DNA of 43,899 bases. Source: Saprospiraceae bacterium. GTDB taxonomy: Bacteria > Bacteroidota > Bacteroidia > Chitinophagales > Saprospiraceae. Below the pieces are notes generated by a model. It saw nothing but the letters and a program-made list of their open reading frames with translations, did not search any database and was not told the DNA's origin. The position numbers were made by a program, and so were the translations under genes. This document shows positions 1 to 8,711 of this stretch, piece by piece. The first letter of the stretch is position 1. The number at the start of each line of letters is the position of its first letter. The DNA lies in contig JANQRV010000625.1 of NCBI GenBank assembly GCA_028284395.1, positions 1 to 43,899 of the forward strand, given 5' to 3'.

Positions 1-1303
1 AAATGGATACTCCCCCATGTGAACTAACCAGAGTGAAAGGATCACCGTCCTTTGTGTCAAATTCCGCAAAATTCATGATGTCGGCGTGGAGGAAGTTCTG
101 TATATTATCGTAGTACTGCCACCAACGATTAACCGGTTCCCAGTTTTTTCCCGCATCCGTACTCTTAAAACAATCGATCTCTCCGTAATACATGACTTTC
201 GGGTCAGATGGTGAGATGAAAATACCCACTTCCCAAGGTTCAGAAAATAATGTCCCTCTTTCTGTCCAAATATTCCCGGAGTCCATGGAATAAAATAGCT
301 TTATGTTTCTTTGCCTGCCATTGTCCTTGACTTCCTTATTGTAAGCAAACAAATGAAGCACCGTGTCTTGCATCCAACCACTTAAGTTTGCCGAAGCTCT
401 TAAGAAGTCGAACCCGTCACCCAACGTGTTCAAAGAGCCCTTCTCGGTATCTACTTCCAGCAAAGGAGCTTTATGCTCCTCCTTTTGGATGACTAGCAAA
501 CGATCCGAATACACCGGATTTAGCAGACTTACATCAGAGAGGAGATTGGTCGTAAAAACATGGATGGGGAAAAATGTTTCACCAAGGTCGGATGATCGGT
601 AAAGGGTTACTTTATTTTCTCTCGACGTGGTGCTTAAGACGTATATTAAGTGCTTGTTACCGGAAGATAAGACAACCGGGTCTGAAAAATTGCCTGTTCT
701 ATCCTCGTAAAAGACCCCTTCTGAGGCCGACCAGGTAATGCCTCCATTATCCGAAAAATGAGGTATTCGATTGATGAATGCAACAAGTCGTTTTTTATTG
801 TTGTAAGGAATGAATTTAAGGAGGCCTGGAGAAAACCTTAAATCTTGATTGACAATCTCCCATTCATTGCCAGAACGAGGCCCTTTCCAAAGGGAACCAC
901 CTGCTGAAAGGACCCAAATTTCATCCGTCTCAGGATCGTATTCGGTATCGTATACACTACCCGCTTGATTGATGCTTCCTCTTTCAGACCATTCTGCCGA
1001 AAGATCACCGTCAGCTATCAAAAAATCTCCACAGTCATCTTGTCTGAAACTTATTTCCCTAACCTTGCGCTCTTGAAAAGTAATTTGATTAGCATATTCA
1101 ATATCTCGCCAATCTGTATTTGGGGCGGCCCGATGAAGCGCTTCGAGCCACTCATTATTCCGCTCTTCATTCTCCCTTCCCTCTGTTAATGTAGGCATGT
1201 CAGAAGGTGGAAAATATTTTCTGCTCGGGATCAGATCGTTTGCGTCACTAAGACAGAGCCCAGTTAGCAAGAGCAACAATAATATCTTGGATAGCTTTTT
1301 CAT
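1..1303 (-). CDS. Secreted Asp-box (BNR/sortilin-like) beta-propeller protein, 3' end cut by window edge
   Basis: Reading from ATG at 1303 towards lower coordinates, the frame stays open to base 1, giving about 434 residues without a stop, so the C-terminus lies outside the window. Residues 1-20 form a signal peptide (Lys-Lys, then a Leu-rich stretch). The body carries Asp-box motifs of the type S-x-D-x-G-x-T-W: SDNGGITW, SSDLGETF, SMDSGNIW and STDAGKNW. In the BNR/sialidase/VPS10 families these mark beta-propeller blades. In Bacteroidota such proteins usually end in a T9SS sorting domain and are exported to the cell surface, but that part is not visible here. Enzymatic activity cannot be assigned; a structural or ligand-binding propeller is as likely as a glycosidase. 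A good -7 promoter box lies about 40 bases upstream. The propeller call is firm; substrate and role are unknown. Confidence 0.8.
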   Translation of the reverse strand, partial: MKKLSKILLLLLLTGLCLSDANDLIPSRKYFPPSDMPTLTEGRENEERNNEWLEALHRAAPNTDWRDIEYANQITFQERKVREISFRQDDCGDFLIADGDLSAEWSERGSINQAGSVYDTEYDPETDEIWVLSAGGSLWKGPRSGNEWEIVNQDLRFSPGLLKFIPYNNKKRLVAFINRIPHFSDNGGITWSASEGVFYEDRTGNFSDPVVLSSGNKHLIYVLSTTSRENKVTLYRSSDLGETFFPIHVFTTNLLSDVSLLNPVYSDRLLVIQKEEHKAPLLEVDTEKGSLNTLGDGFDFLRASANLSGWMQDTVLHLFAYNKEVKDNGRQRNIKLFYSMDSGNIWTERGTLFSEPWEVGIFISPSDPKVMYYGEIDCFKSTDAGKNWEPVNRWWQYYDNIQNFLHADIMNFAEFDTKDGDPFTLVSSHGGVSI

Positions 1304-1343
1304 TAGTACTCTGTCAGTGTAACCCTGAGAGGTATAATCACTC

Positions 1344-1374
1344 CAAAGTTAAGACAAAAAAAACTGTCTAAAGT
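1344..1374 (-). promoter_or_regulatory. Candidate promoter of the beta-propeller gene with a dyad in its spacer
   Basis: On the minus strand 1351-1344 reads TAACTTTG, a perfect match to the Bacteroidota -7 consensus TAnnTTTG. It would start transcription around 1337, about 34 bases before the ATG. About 18 bases upstream is only a weak TTTA in place of the -33 TTTG. The spacer holds a dyad, AGACA at 1352-1356 and TGTCT at 1365-1369, separated by eight bases, mostly A on the plus strand. It could be an operator or a chance hairpin. Confidence 0.45.
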
Positions 1375-1446
1375 TGCAAACAAAAGGATTTTTGAAATAA
1401 TTGAAATCGAATCGAATAAATAGGGAAATAAAATACTGGAACAGCA

Positions 1447-1791
1447 TCAATTGCCTTTCAAGTTGGCGATCTCTGTTTTTAGCTTCAAGATCTCGCTTTT
1501 CAGTAGCTTGTTGTCTTTTTCAAGGCGGTCAAGCCGTTTGTCGACGCTCTCGCTATTGACGGCTGTATGGGTGTTTGTTTCGGGGAGTGACTCTTCCGTT
1601 GTTTTGGGTCTGGTATCGACTTTTGCTGTTTCGTTTGGTGCCGATTGTTCGTTCAGACCTAGCAGCTCCTTAATATTTTGAATGCCGTCTTCACCGTTAT
1701 AATAAGACGCTCCTACATAGGCTAATGGAACAAGAAAAATCATAACAATAAGAAAACGGGAGAAACTGGTAAGCTTTAATCTTTTGGCCAT
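1447..1791 (-). CDS. Small membrane-anchored coiled-coil protein
   Basis: 114 residues. Residues 1-12 are basic (MAKRLKLTSFSR), followed by one hydrophobic segment at about 12-30 that is an uncleaved anchor or signal. A low-complexity Thr/Glu/Asn linker covers about 45-80, and a Lys/Glu/Leu heptad region from about 83 to the end is a clear short coiled coil (VDKRLDRLEKDNKLLKSEI). I recognise no named family. The shape suggests a bitopic inner-membrane protein whose coiled coil dimerises or contacts a partner in the envelope. It lies about 140 bases downstream of the SPOR-like gene on the same strand, with a strong hairpin between them, so it is probably transcribed separately. TATATTTA at 1810-1803 on the minus strand is a near match to the -7 box and sits just before the start. 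Confidence 0.6.
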   Translation of the reverse strand: MAKRLKLTSFSRFLIVMIFLVPLAYVGASYYNGEDGIQNIKELLGLNEQSAPNETAKVDTRPKTTEESLPETNTHTAVNSESVDKRLDRLEKDNKLLKSEILKLKTEIANLKGN

Positions 1792-1882
1792 TTTTTTTCT
1801 TTTAAATATAGCGTACTTAAGAGGAAAGATGAATGTTAATTCTACTGAAAGCCAAAAAAATCAGATGTACAGCTGATTGTTG

Positions 1883-1917
1883 GTCATAAGTTGTAGATCC
1901 TGTCTACAACTTATGAC
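1883..1917 (-). terminator. Perfect 15-bp hairpin after the SPOR-like gene
   Basis: The arms at 1883-1897 and 1903-1917 are exact reverse complements (15 bp) with a 5-base loop. The hairpin begins 13 bases beyond the stop codon of the SPOR-like gene, which fits a transcription terminator or mRNA 3'-end stabiliser. No run of T follows directly on the minus strand, so it is not a textbook intrinsic terminator. Confidence 0.6.
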
Positions 1918-1929
1918 GCTACTAATTGA

Positions 1930-2544
1930 CTAATTATTCATCGCTTCGTCAATCGAAACACGAACACCATCTTTGTAGGAGACAATCCATGCATCTTTTA
2001 CACCGATATTCTTCAATTGCTCCTGTAATTGTTTGGCTTCATCATAAGAACTATAGTTTCCAATCAGGATCTTTTGAAGAGAATCTTCTCCTTCCAGGCC
2101 CAGGTTGTCACCTTCCAAATCATTAGAAATTCTTTTGTCTTCATAGGCGCCGATCTGTACCTTGAAACGAACTCCGAATTCACTGTCCTCGCTTTGGCTA
2201 ATTGGTTGTGGTGCAGGCCTTTGAGTGGCCGCTGCTTCTGCATTGGAAAGGCGAGTTCGAAGTTGAGCGGCTTCATCCTGAAGTCCCTCAATCCGATGAT
2301 TCTTATCTGTGATAGACCTTTTTAACTGTTCTATTTCTGATTCCCATTGTGCATTATTTCTACTGTACTGACGGTGCTCCTCTGTCATTTTCTTTAGTGC
2401 CGCGGGGTTTTTGGTATAATTCTTAGCAATTTTTTTCCATTTTTTCGCGTCGCTTTTGGATAATTTTTGGCCATGGGATTGGGTTGTCGGAATAATAGCA
2501 AAGGCGAATACCGCCAAAACTATAAATAAGAAACTTCTCTTCAT
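1930..2544 (-). CDS. Secreted coiled-coil protein with C-terminal SPOR-like domain
   Basis: 204 residues from the ATG at 2544. That start is preferred over an in-frame ATG at 2583 because it puts a classic signal peptide (MKRSFLFIVLAVFAFAI) at the very N-terminus. After cleavage near the SHGQ stretch comes a Lys-rich region, then a coiled coil (about 65-110), then a Pro/Gln linker. The C-terminal part, about 124-204, starts with FKVQIGAYED and includes a pattern of G-N-Y-x-S-Y-D-E-A and a closing V-S-Y-K-D-G. This is the SPOR fold that binds denuded peptidoglycan glycans in division and remodelling proteins. Location is therefore probably periplasmic and wall-associated. The SPOR assignment is by motif pattern; the precise role is not known. 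Confidence 0.75.
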   Translation of the reverse strand: MKRSFLFIVLAVFAFAIIPTTQSHGQKLSKSDAKKWKKIAKNYTKNPAALKKMTEEHRQYSRNNAQWESEIEQLKRSITDKNHRIEGLQDEAAQLRTRLSNAEAAATQRPAPQPISQSEDSEFGVRFKVQIGAYEDKRISNDLEGDNLGLEGEDSLQKILIGNYSSYDEAKQLQEQLKNIGVKDAWIVSYKDGVRVSIDEAMNN

Positions 2545-2645
2545 TTTTAGTGATTTTGTATGAATCAATAGATTTTGATACAATTTTAAATTTGGGTTTT
2601 CTAGATTTTGAATATTCGTTATTGAAGATAAGTGTTTGAATAGGG

Positions 2646-2653
2646 CAAATATA
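2646..2653 (-). promoter_or_regulatory. Candidate -7 promoter box for the SPOR-like gene
   Basis: The minus strand reads TATATTTG here, matching TAnnTTTG. A TTG lies 15 bases upstream, which is shorter than the usual spacing of about 19. Transcription would start near 2640 and leave a leader of about 95 bases. Confidence 0.4.
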
Positions 2654-2826
2654 CGGACAAATAACTTTCAATGGGGCGATTCTTTGTTTGGAGCTTTATC
2701 TTTCTTCAACGCTTCTGATGGGCAAAAGATTATGGAGTCGCCCATCATCCTAAAAATTAAAATTGTTCGCCGGTTTATTTTAAATTCTTTACATTGTTAT
2801 AACTACTTTAACTCATTGAAAGATTT

Positions 2827-4077
2827 ATGGAACTTCCTTTTACAAATGATGCCATTGTTTTGGGTTTTCTGTTGATACTACTTGCCGTAGTTTTTGTTAC
2901 TTCGGGAAGTCAATCAAAGAGCTGGCAGCGTTTCTACAGATACGTCCCTCCGTTGTTATTGTGCTATTTTTTGCCGGCATTTTTAAACTGGCCATTAGGA
3001 TTGGTTTCGGGCGAGGAGTCTCAACTATATTTCGTAGCATCTCGATATTTATTACCTGCCAGCCTGATACTATTGTGTGTCAGTATTGATTTTAAAGGGA
3101 TCGTCAACTTAGGCCCCAAGGCTTTGATCATGTTTTTTGCGGCTTCTTTGGGCATTGTTTTGGGAGGACCAATAGCATTATTCGTCACTTTGACATTTTT
3201 TCCGGATTTGATTCCTGCCTCAGCTGACGATATCTGGAGGGGGTTGTCTACCGTGGCCGGCAGCTGGATTGGAGGAGGAGCCAATCAGACCGCGATGAAG
3301 GAGATCTTTGAAGTCAGTGATAATTTATTTGGTACCATGATTGTGGTAGATGTGGTTGTGGCAAATATTTGGATGGCTTTTCTTTTGTATGGCGCCAACA
3401 TTTCTGATAAACTGGATTTGCGACTTAAGGCCGATAACTCTGCTATTGAAGACTTGAAAAAAAGAGTAGAAGATTATCGCGCTCAGATTGAACGAATTCC
3501 CAATACAACTGATGTGTTTTTCATGTTGGCAATAGCTTTTGGAGGAACGGCCTTGTCTCATTTCGGGGCAGACCTTATTACGCCGGCAATGAAAAGTGTT
3601 TCTGAAACCTTGAATAGATTGGGATTAAACTCCTTGACTTCCGGCTTTTTCTGGTTAATTGTCATCGCAACAAGCATAGGCCTGCTCCTATCCTTTACCC
3701 GTGCTAGACAATTGGAGGGAGTAGGGGCTTCCAGGTGGGGTACGGTGTTTATCTACATTCTGGTGGCGACAATCGGAATGAAAATGAATTTGGGGGAGAT
3801 TTGGCAAAACTTAGGCTTATTTGCAATTGGCATTATTTGGATGTTAATCCATGTGGGAATATTACTTCTTACGGCAAAACTGATCAAGGCTCCCTTCTTC
3901 TTTGTAGCTGTGGGAAGCCAGGCAAATGTAGGGGGAGCTGCGTCCGCGCCGGTAGTTGCATCTGCATTTAGTCCTGCTTTAGCACCAGTAGGTGCCTTAA
4001 TGGCCGTTCTGGGATATGCTTTGGGTACATATGGGGCATTAATCTGTGCGTATTTGATGCAAGCGGTATCAAATTAG
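2827..4077 (+). CDS. DUF819 family (YjcL-like) integral membrane protein
   Basis: 416 residues with roughly ten hydrophobic segments. Family features visible are the Gly-rich AGSWIGGGANQTAMKE segment (about 139-154) between early helices, a charged cytoplasmic loop rich in Lys/Asp/Glu (about 194-225), and a C-terminal GSQANVGGAASAPVVASAF stretch that looks like a re-entrant substrate loop. DUF819 proteins resemble anion/carboxylate transporters of the sodium-symporter fold, but no substrate is established for them, so I leave it open. It is divergent from the SPOR-like gene and convergent with the CNNM-like gene, with only three bases between the two stop codons. ATG at 2827 gives the full-length family N-terminus. 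Confidence 0.85.
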   Translation: MELPFTNDAIVLGFLLILLAVVFVTSGSQSKSWQRFYRYVPPLLLCYFLPAFLNWPLGLVSGEESQLYFVASRYLLPASLILLCVSIDFKGIVNLGPKALIMFFAASLGIVLGGPIALFVTLTFFPDLIPASADDIWRGLSTVAGSWIGGGANQTAMKEIFEVSDNLFGTMIVVDVVVANIWMAFLLYGANISDKLDLRLKADNSAIEDLKKRVEDYRAQIERIPNTTDVFFMLAIAFGGTALSHFGADLITPAMKSVSETLNRLGLNSLTSGFFWLIVIATSIGLLLSFTRARQLEGVGASRWGTVFIYILVATIGMKMNLGEIWQNLGLFAIGIIWMLIHVGILLLTAKLIKAPFFFVAVGSQANVGGAASAPVVASAFSPALAPVGALMAVLGYALGTYGALICAYLMQAVSN

Positions 4078-4080
4078 ACA

Positions 4081-5337
4081 TTAATCCTCGACGTTTTCAG
4101 GAATCTTTTCTACGCGGATCAATTCAATTTTGGTATCACTGACCAACTCAGGAGTGAACTTGTACCCATCCAATGTGACTTCGGAGCCTTTCTGAGGTAT
4201 CTTTTCCAGCGTCATAACCAAGTAGCCAGACAAGGTATGGTACTCGCCCTCGGGAAGTTTAATTGATTCATATTTTTCATTGAGATAGTCGATTTCCAAT
4301 CTTCCTGAAAAGATGTATTCGTTTTCAGAAACTACGTGTTCGACATTTTCTTGTTGGTCGTATTCATCTTCGATTTCTCCAAAGATTTCTTCCAACAAAT
4401 CTTCGAGGGTGAGAATACCAGCAATAGCACCGAATTCATCCACTACACATGCAATATTGACATCTTCCTTCATGAATCTGCTTAGTACGTCCGTTACTCT
4501 CATTACTTCCGGGATGTACTCAATGTCAAGTATTAGTTCTTTAATGCTTTTGGGGTTTTGCAGCAATTGTTGATGATGGACATATCCCAGGACTTCATCG
4601 ATGTCGCCTTTAGTGATGATGATTCTGGACAGTTTAGTACGTTCTATTATCTGAATCAAATCGTCGACTTTAGCGTTGACGTCAAGATGCTCGATCTCTG
4701 TCCGCGGCACCATACAATCTTTGACTTTGACATCTTTCAAATTAAGAGCTTTTCCGAATAATTCTTTGTCGATTTCTTCTTCATCTCCTTTTTGACGGGA
4801 GCTATTTACCAAATTTTCCAAGTCTAGACGGGTGAATGCAGAGGCGGTTTCTTCCAAAGGGAGTTTGAAAGTGTAAGATAATATGGAGTTAGACAACCGG
4901 ATCATGATGAACGAAGGGATGTAGAGTAAGAATTGCAGAAAGCGCAATACGTAGGCCAGGTTGTAGATAGCCTCATTGGCGTAAAGCCGGAAAAGGGTTT
5001 TAGGAATGAATTCTCCAAAAATCAGTACCACGATCGTAATCAGGATGGTATTGAGTAAAACCAGTCCCAGTCCCTCGCCAAGATAGGGTTCAAGCAGTGG
5101 TGAAATACTTTTCCCCATGAAGATACTGAAGGCTACCAAGGCAATGTTATTGCCGACCAGCATTGTACTTAGGAAATTGGCAGGGCGCTCGTAAAAACCC
5201 GCTAGGATACTACCTTTTCTTCTACCTTTATTTTTGAGCAGCTCGATCTTTAACTTGTTCGCAGAAATGAAGGCGATCTCTGATCCGGAGAAAAGGGCGG
5301 ATAATAGTAGGAAAAGGATGATGAGTGTGATTAGCAT
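4081..5337 (-). CDS. CNNM/CorC-family membrane protein (DUF21, paired CBS, CorC_HlyC)
   Basis: 418 residues. Order: DUF21/CNNM transmembrane region (about 1-185, starting MLITLIILFLLLSALFSGSE and including FGEFIPKTL), two CBS domains (about 205-330, with the usual CMVPRTEIEHLD entry and VDEFGAIAGILTLEDLLEE exit), and a C-terminal CorC_HlyC domain (about 345-415). Family members are linked to magnesium/cobalt efflux; in Bacteroidota one branch is the gliding protein GldE. I cannot tell by eye whether this is GldE or a general CNNM-type protein. It follows lptC by nine bases and is almost certainly co-transcribed with it. The older label 'hemolysin' has no functional basis here. Confidence 0.85.
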   Translation of the reverse strand: MLITLIILFLLLSALFSGSEIAFISANKLKIELLKNKGRRKGSILAGFYERPANFLSTMLVGNNIALVAFSIFMGKSISPLLEPYLGEGLGLVLLNTILITIVVLIFGEFIPKTLFRLYANEAIYNLAYVLRFLQFLLYIPSFIMIRLSNSILSYTFKLPLEETASAFTRLDLENLVNSSRQKGDEEEIDKELFGKALNLKDVKVKDCMVPRTEIEHLDVNAKVDDLIQIIERTKLSRIIITKGDIDEVLGYVHHQQLLQNPKSIKELILDIEYIPEVMRVTDVLSRFMKEDVNIACVVDEFGAIAGILTLEDLLEEIFGEIEDEYDQQENVEHVVSENEYIFSGRLEIDYLNEKYESIKLPEGEYHTLSGYLVMTLEKIPQKGSEVTLDGYKFTPELVSDTKIELIRVEKIPENVED

Positions 5338-5346
5338 GATCGGGCT

Positions 5347-5913
5347 TTATTCTGGTTGAATGTCTTTGAGCTTTATTCGTCCGGTAACAGCATTGATTGT
5401 AGCATTCTTGAAATCCTGGTCGGCTTCAAAGCCATAGCCGTATATGATTTCGTCAGGACGAGTAATCCGAGCAAACTTTTTGGTATATACCTTTTGTTCA
5501 GTCTCTTCCCAAATTAGTTCATTGGATTCAATCATTTCGTCATTGACACTTTGCCATACAACACTGTCCTGAACAACAACCCTTTTTTGGCGATCGTAGC
5601 GCATTCCCCATTTCGAAGTTAATTCGCTTGATAACTGCCCATAAGCATTATAGAATTTAACGTGGACACCGTCCGGGAACTCTTGGTTAACATCATTGTT
5701 GACCAAATGGTAAAGCATGGTAGGGGCGTTCACTGTGACCTTTAATTGTGCAGAATCACTATAGATGATCTGGATATTCTCCGCACGTTCGACAGAAGTG
5801 TCGAAGTCTGGTAAGTCTTCAACAACTGCATTTTTGTCACAACTATTAAAAAGCACAAGCATCAAGAAAAGTACCAATTCAATGACTGCGTTTCTTGTCC
5901 TACGGTATTCCAT
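5347..5913 (-). CDS. lptC: LPS export protein LptC (lipoprotein type)
   Basis: 188 residues. An N-terminal hydrophobic stretch ends in a lipobox-like LFNSC, with Cys at about 25, so the Bacteroidota form is a lipoprotein rather than a bitopic protein as in E. coli. The remainder has the LptC/OstA beta-jellyroll pattern: short alternating strands, with phrases such as SDSAQLKVTVNAPTM, FYNAYGQLSSELTS, and the C-terminal ITRPDEIIYGYGFEADQDF that is typical for the family. LptC passes lipopolysaccharide from the LptBFG transporter to LptA in the periplasm. It is 62 bases downstream of the big adhesin-like gene and directly upstream of the CNNM-like gene; LptC next to a CorC-like protein is a familiar Bacteroidota arrangement. 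Confidence 0.85.
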   Translation of the reverse strand: MEYRRTRNAVIELVLFLMLVLFNSCDKNAVVEDLPDFDTSVERAENIQIIYSDSAQLKVTVNAPTMLYHLVNNDVNQEFPDGVHVKFYNAYGQLSSELTSKWGMRYDRQKRVVVQDSVVWQSVNDEMIESNELIWEETEQKVYTKKFARITRPDEIIYGYGFEADQDFKNATINAVTGRIKLKDIQPE

Positions 5914-5975
5914 GAATTAAAATTTTCCAAAAATGCAATTGCTGGTAATTCCAATATAAATATTTCCCGACAAAG

Positions 5976-8711
5976 TTACTTCACCAAAGTTACATCTCCT
6001 TCAAAAATTAATATTTCAGAATCCAGAAACTCTACTTCTGCAAAATATGCAAATACCCCAGAGCTAAGACGCACCCCATTAAAGGTGCCATCCCACCCCA
6101 GCCGTTCATCGTTCAAAGGAATATTTCGAGTCTCGAAGATCAATTCCCCCCAACGACTAAATACCCTTAACGATTTGATTTCTCTGGCTGCAAATCCACC
6201 ATAGATTGTAAATAAGTCATTAATGCCATCACCATTCGGCGAAAATATGTTGGGAATGTGAACAGGTCTTGTCTTTAGAACTGACACTTGCAGGCTATCT
6301 GTCGCCACGCAGTTGTCTTCGTTGGTCATAGCAACAGTATAGATTCCCGAAGTAAATGGAAACGCAATCACTGAAGCCATATCACTACTGACCAAGCTAT
6401 CGGGGCCGCTCCACGAAAAAGTAACTGAAAAAGCTGATGTGGAAGCCGCTAAACTAATTGATTCTCCAAGGTTGACGGTCTGGTCCTCGCCCGCATCCAC
6501 TATGAATTCACTTGGTTCATTCAGAAGTACACCTTCTAGAACAGCAGTGCACCCACTTGCGTCTCTGGCCGTTATATCATAATTGCCAGCAAATAAACCG
6601 GTGAGTACGGGGCTGCTTTGGAAAGGGCTCCCATTAGCAGAAAAGACGTAATCCGGTGTGCCGCCCATTGCCAGGACTTCAATACTCCCTTCTGGTTGCG
6701 CAAAACAGGTTGGATCGGTAGTGTTGACCAGTTGAATATCAACTGCCGGGGCATTTTCGATGGTGAATGGTACCTCAACCATGCAGCCTCTTAAGTCGGC
6801 TACAGTGCCAGTGTAATCACCGGCAGCAAGACCTTCTACCATTTCTCCCGCGGCGCCATTACTCCATGAGATAGCGTATTCGCCATGTCCACCACCGGCT
6901 GTTGCCAGTGCACTACCATCTGCAATGCCATTACAGCTAATTCCGGTGGGGTCAATGTCGAATGTTAGAACAGGAGGGTCCACTACTTCTATAACGAAAT
7001 CGCTATCACACCCTTGAGCGTCGACGACTCTTACATTATAGATGCCTGCTCCGGCATTTGAAAGTATGTTATTATCAACCAGCCCGGCCCCAAAATCATA
7101 ACGGTAGGGAGGTGTTCCCTGCGTAGCTTGGATAATAATCTGACCATTATTTTCTCCATTGCAAACCGGAGGAATGACCGGGTCTAGACTGGCATCAAGT
7201 GCTGGGCCTAACTCGCGTAAGTTGATGGTATCTGTCTGTGTGCAACCCTCGGCATCACGCACCACAACGGTGAAATCTCCTTCCGATAAATTCTGTAAGG
7301 TCGAATTGTCAAGTAAAAAACCGGCATTATCCCAATTGAATTCATAAGGACTAGCTCCGTCAGTGACCTGCATTTCAATAACCCCATTAGTACCGCCACC
7401 ACAATCCGGAGGAGTCACCATTGGATTGAGTTGCATATCCGGTAATACATTAAAATTGGAAATCTTTGTCAATTGACATCCTAAGTTTGTTTCGATGGTC
7501 AATACAATTGATTTAACCCCGGAGCCATCATAAGTCACATCATGGGGCCCCGGGCCAATTGCTCTTTCTGGAGTTGCTCCAACACCAAAAGTCCAATTCC
7601 AAGAAACAATATTCCCATTGGGAAAAGAGGAAATATCTGTAAATTCTACATCCTCACCAATGCAGACCTGATTATCTGGTTCATCAGTATTAAAATCCGC
7701 ACTAGGACCTAGGAACTCTCCTTCTGATTCATCGCTACCAAATTCAATCGTAAACCCATCTCCCGTATCAGAGAAGTTGTTTACCATAAGGGCATAACTT
7801 TGCCCTTCTTCCATTTCGATGAATTGGAGAAAACCGTCTTCACCTGGGTCGCAGTTTAGGTCTTCTGACAGATCGGTTGATGTCATATTAAGCCCGGTAG
7901 GGCCCAGACATCCAGTTGCCATGCACCTGAGTGGGATCAAATTGGAACAACTACCAATGCCATCTGGCATCAGGAAGACTACAAAGTCAAGATCGTCACC
8001 AGGTCTGATTGGGGTTAAGGTAAATGTCAATGGGCCAGAAGTTTGAGCGGTCCAAACAAACCATGTTGAGCTCGACTCAGAAGGGCCTCCTCCCGATATA
8101 TCCAAGCAGGTTCCGGCTGCCTCATCGGGGTTGTTACCTCCGCCCGATAGTTGCTGAACGGAAAAAGATGATTTGTCGCACAAAACCGATCGAGTGAAGC
8201 AATCGGAACCAGGTTCAGCAGGTGGATTGAAATTGTTGATACACATCTGGAAAGTTCCCGTGTTGCCATTTCTACCTTGAACTCGGATATAATAGGTTTC
8301 ACCAACAATGAGACCTCCCCGACGTAACTCAACAGTATTGTCCCCACTATCGTCAGCTGCACATCGCCATTCGTTCAATTCTCCGGAGCAATCTCCTGAC
8401 ATTAATGCTAATTCCGGTGAGTCTAAGGATCCGCCTGGAGCTGTTCTGGTGTTTCCCACAACGATGATGGAAACATCGGTCGCCCCGGCAATAAAAGTAA
8501 ACCAAACATCATTGTGGGCATCCGAAAAGCATTCAGCCGCCGAAAACCCCGAAGGTGAAGCATCTTCATTGGTAAATGCTCTGGCATCAGAACACCAATT
8601 AGAAAGCTCTGTCAGGAGCATGGCATCACCACAATCGTTATTCGATGGTTGGGCGATTCCTATGGTAACAGCAACAAAGTGAATGAAGAGCAGCAAGTGC
8701 AATTTTTTCAT
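5976..8711 (-). CDS. Large secreted PKD/SprB-repeat protein with T9SS type B sorting domain
   Basis: 911 residues. Signal peptide 1-20 (MKKLHLLLFIHFVAVTIGIA). About 22-165 and 166-330 are two related Cys-containing beta modules (both contain a W-F-T/V-W/F strand and a Y-x-I/L-x-V motif). A PKD domain follows at about 335-425 (SWNWTFGVG). From about 430 to 735 there are four SprB-type repeats of 60-80 residues, each with C-x-G/Q-x2-x-G near the start, G-T/S-P-Y-x-F/Y and G-x-Y/F-x-V/I-x3-D-A/L-x-G-C near the end. A PKD/Ig-like module then leads to the type B (gliding-associated) C-terminal domain at about 815-911, beginning PNIFSPNGDGINDLF. The protein should cross the outer membrane by T9SS and act at the surface as an adhesin or gliding-type filament. 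No catalytic domain is visible. Confidence 0.9.
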   Translation of the reverse strand: MKKLHLLLFIHFVAVTIGIAQPSNNDCGDAMLLTELSNWCSDARAFTNEDASPSGFSAAECFSDAHNDVWFTFIAGATDVSIIVVGNTRTAPGGSLDSPELALMSGDCSGELNEWRCAADDSGDNTVELRRGGLIVGETYYIRVQGRNGNTGTFQMCINNFNPPAEPGSDCFTRSVLCDKSSFSVQQLSGGGNNPDEAAGTCLDISGGGPSESSSTWFVWTAQTSGPLTFTLTPIRPGDDLDFVVFLMPDGIGSCSNLIPLRCMATGCLGPTGLNMTSTDLSEDLNCDPGEDGFLQFIEMEEGQSYALMVNNFSDTGDGFTIEFGSDESEGEFLGPSADFNTDEPDNQVCIGEDVEFTDISSFPNGNIVSWNWTFGVGATPERAIGPGPHDVTYDGSGVKSIVLTIETNLGCQLTKISNFNVLPDMQLNPMVTPPDCGGGTNGVIEMQVTDGASPYEFNWDNAGFLLDNSTLQNLSEGDFTVVVRDAEGCTQTDTINLRELGPALDASLDPVIPPVCNGENNGQIIIQATQGTPPYRYDFGAGLVDNNILSNAGAGIYNVRVVDAQGCDSDFVIEVVDPPVLTFDIDPTGISCNGIADGSALATAGGGHGEYAISWSNGAAGEMVEGLAAGDYTGTVADLRGCMVEVPFTIENAPAVDIQLVNTTDPTCFAQPEGSIEVLAMGGTPDYVFSANGSPFQSSPVLTGLFAGNYDITARDASGCTAVLEGVLLNEPSEFIVDAGEDQTVNLGESISLAASTSAFSVTFSWSGPDSLVSSDMASVIAFPFTSGIYTVAMTNEDNCVATDSLQVSVLKTRPVHIPNIFSPNGDGINDLFTIYGGFAAREIKSLRVFSRWGELIFETRNIPLNDERLGWDGTFNGVRLSSGVFAYFAEVEFLDSEILIFEGDVTLVK

